The notes beneath the pieces are model-generated. The model was given only the letters and a program-made list of their open reading frames with translations, had not been told where the DNA came from and did no database searches. Shown here one piece after another: positions 6,352-6,413 of a stretch of DNA of 6,413 nucleotides. Position 1 is the stretch's first letter. Each line of letters begins with the position of its first letter. A program made the translations under genes and the position numbers. Source of the DNA: an uncultured Erysipelotrichaceae bacterium (GTDB lineage: Bacteria; Bacillota_I; Bacilli_A; Erysipelotrichales; Erysipelotrichaceae); assembly GCA_902784015.1 (NCBI GenBank), contig CACZTC010000007.1:1-6413 (forward strand). The letters are read 5' to 3'.

Positions 6352-6413
6352 TAAAACATGTAGTTAAATGCGTAAAACATTGTGTTGCGAGTAGTAAAAC
6401 ATTGTGTTACATT
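6352..6413. repeat. Tandem repeat of 21-22 nt period, running to the window edge
   Basis: GTAAAACATTGTGTT occurs exactly twice (6372-6386 and 6394-6408), 22 nt apart. A diverged copy, TAAAACATGTAGTT, begins 21 nt earlier at 6352. Units share a TAAAACAT core and differ in the spacer. The array starts just after the operon terminator and may continue past the window. Spaced repeats of this kind are known at the ends of some insertion sequences, for example IS21-family transposase-binding sites, but no transposase is visible here. Confidence 0.6.

Noticed and set aside
6348..6413. Open frame from ATG 6348 to the window end
   Set aside because: It starts in the terminator T-run without any Shine-Dalgarno, and its sequence is just the translated tandem repeat.
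6352..6413. CRISPR array
   Set aside because: The repeat unit is only 15 nt with 6-7 nt spacers, far shorter than CRISPR repeats and spacers, and there are no cas genes in the window.

Overview
This 6.4-kb window is AT-rich bacterial DNA with compact gene spacing and strong Gram-positive-style Shine-Dalgarno sites (GGAGG, AAAGGAG, AGAGGAG). UGA is used as a stop at the end of uppP and UGG as Trp, so the standard code applies and a Mycoplasma-type code does not. Protein styles (Firmicutes-type alpha-glucan phosphorylase, UppP, CcdA fused to a TlpA/thioredoxin domain) and a CcpA/cre-like site point to a low-GC Bacillota. A gut-type member near Erysipelotrichia or Clostridia is my best guess, but the class is inference only.

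Layout from left to right. Positions 1-264 hold the nearly complete 3' part of an HU-family DNA-binding protein gene on the + strand, followed by its rho-independent terminator. Converging on it from the right is a minus-strand pair, glgP (799-3057) and then ppiB (313-786). The two genes are 12 nt apart, and the ppiB ribosome binding site overlaps the glgP stop codon. The ppiB terminator is built partly from its own last codons, so two terminators of opposite orientation fill the 48-nt convergent gap. A 143-bp divergent intergenic region (3058-3200) has an extended -10 promoter facing each way. Between the promoters lies a cre-like site overlapped by a short perfect palindrome.

To the right, three + strand genes form a tight operon: uppP (3201-4052), a ccdA-tlpA fusion (4056-5243), and a GMP-synthase ATP-pyrophosphatase gene without a glutaminase domain (5246-6217). 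The genes are separated by only 3 and 2 nt. A terminator at 6318-6346 closes the operon. The last ~60 nt contain a 21-22 nt-period repeat that runs to the window edge and may be the end of a mobile element.

Functionally, the left operon couples storage or maltodextrin breakdown (glucose-1-phosphate release) with a cytosolic prolyl isomerase. The right operon combines recycling of the cell-wall lipid carrier, export of reducing power across the membrane, and GMP synthesis; these share no obvious pathway. I found no clearly new multi-gene system. The points most worth a second look are the stand-alone GMP synthase synthetase subunit, the regulatory element between the divergent operons, the terminator that embeds a stop codon, and the edge repeats.
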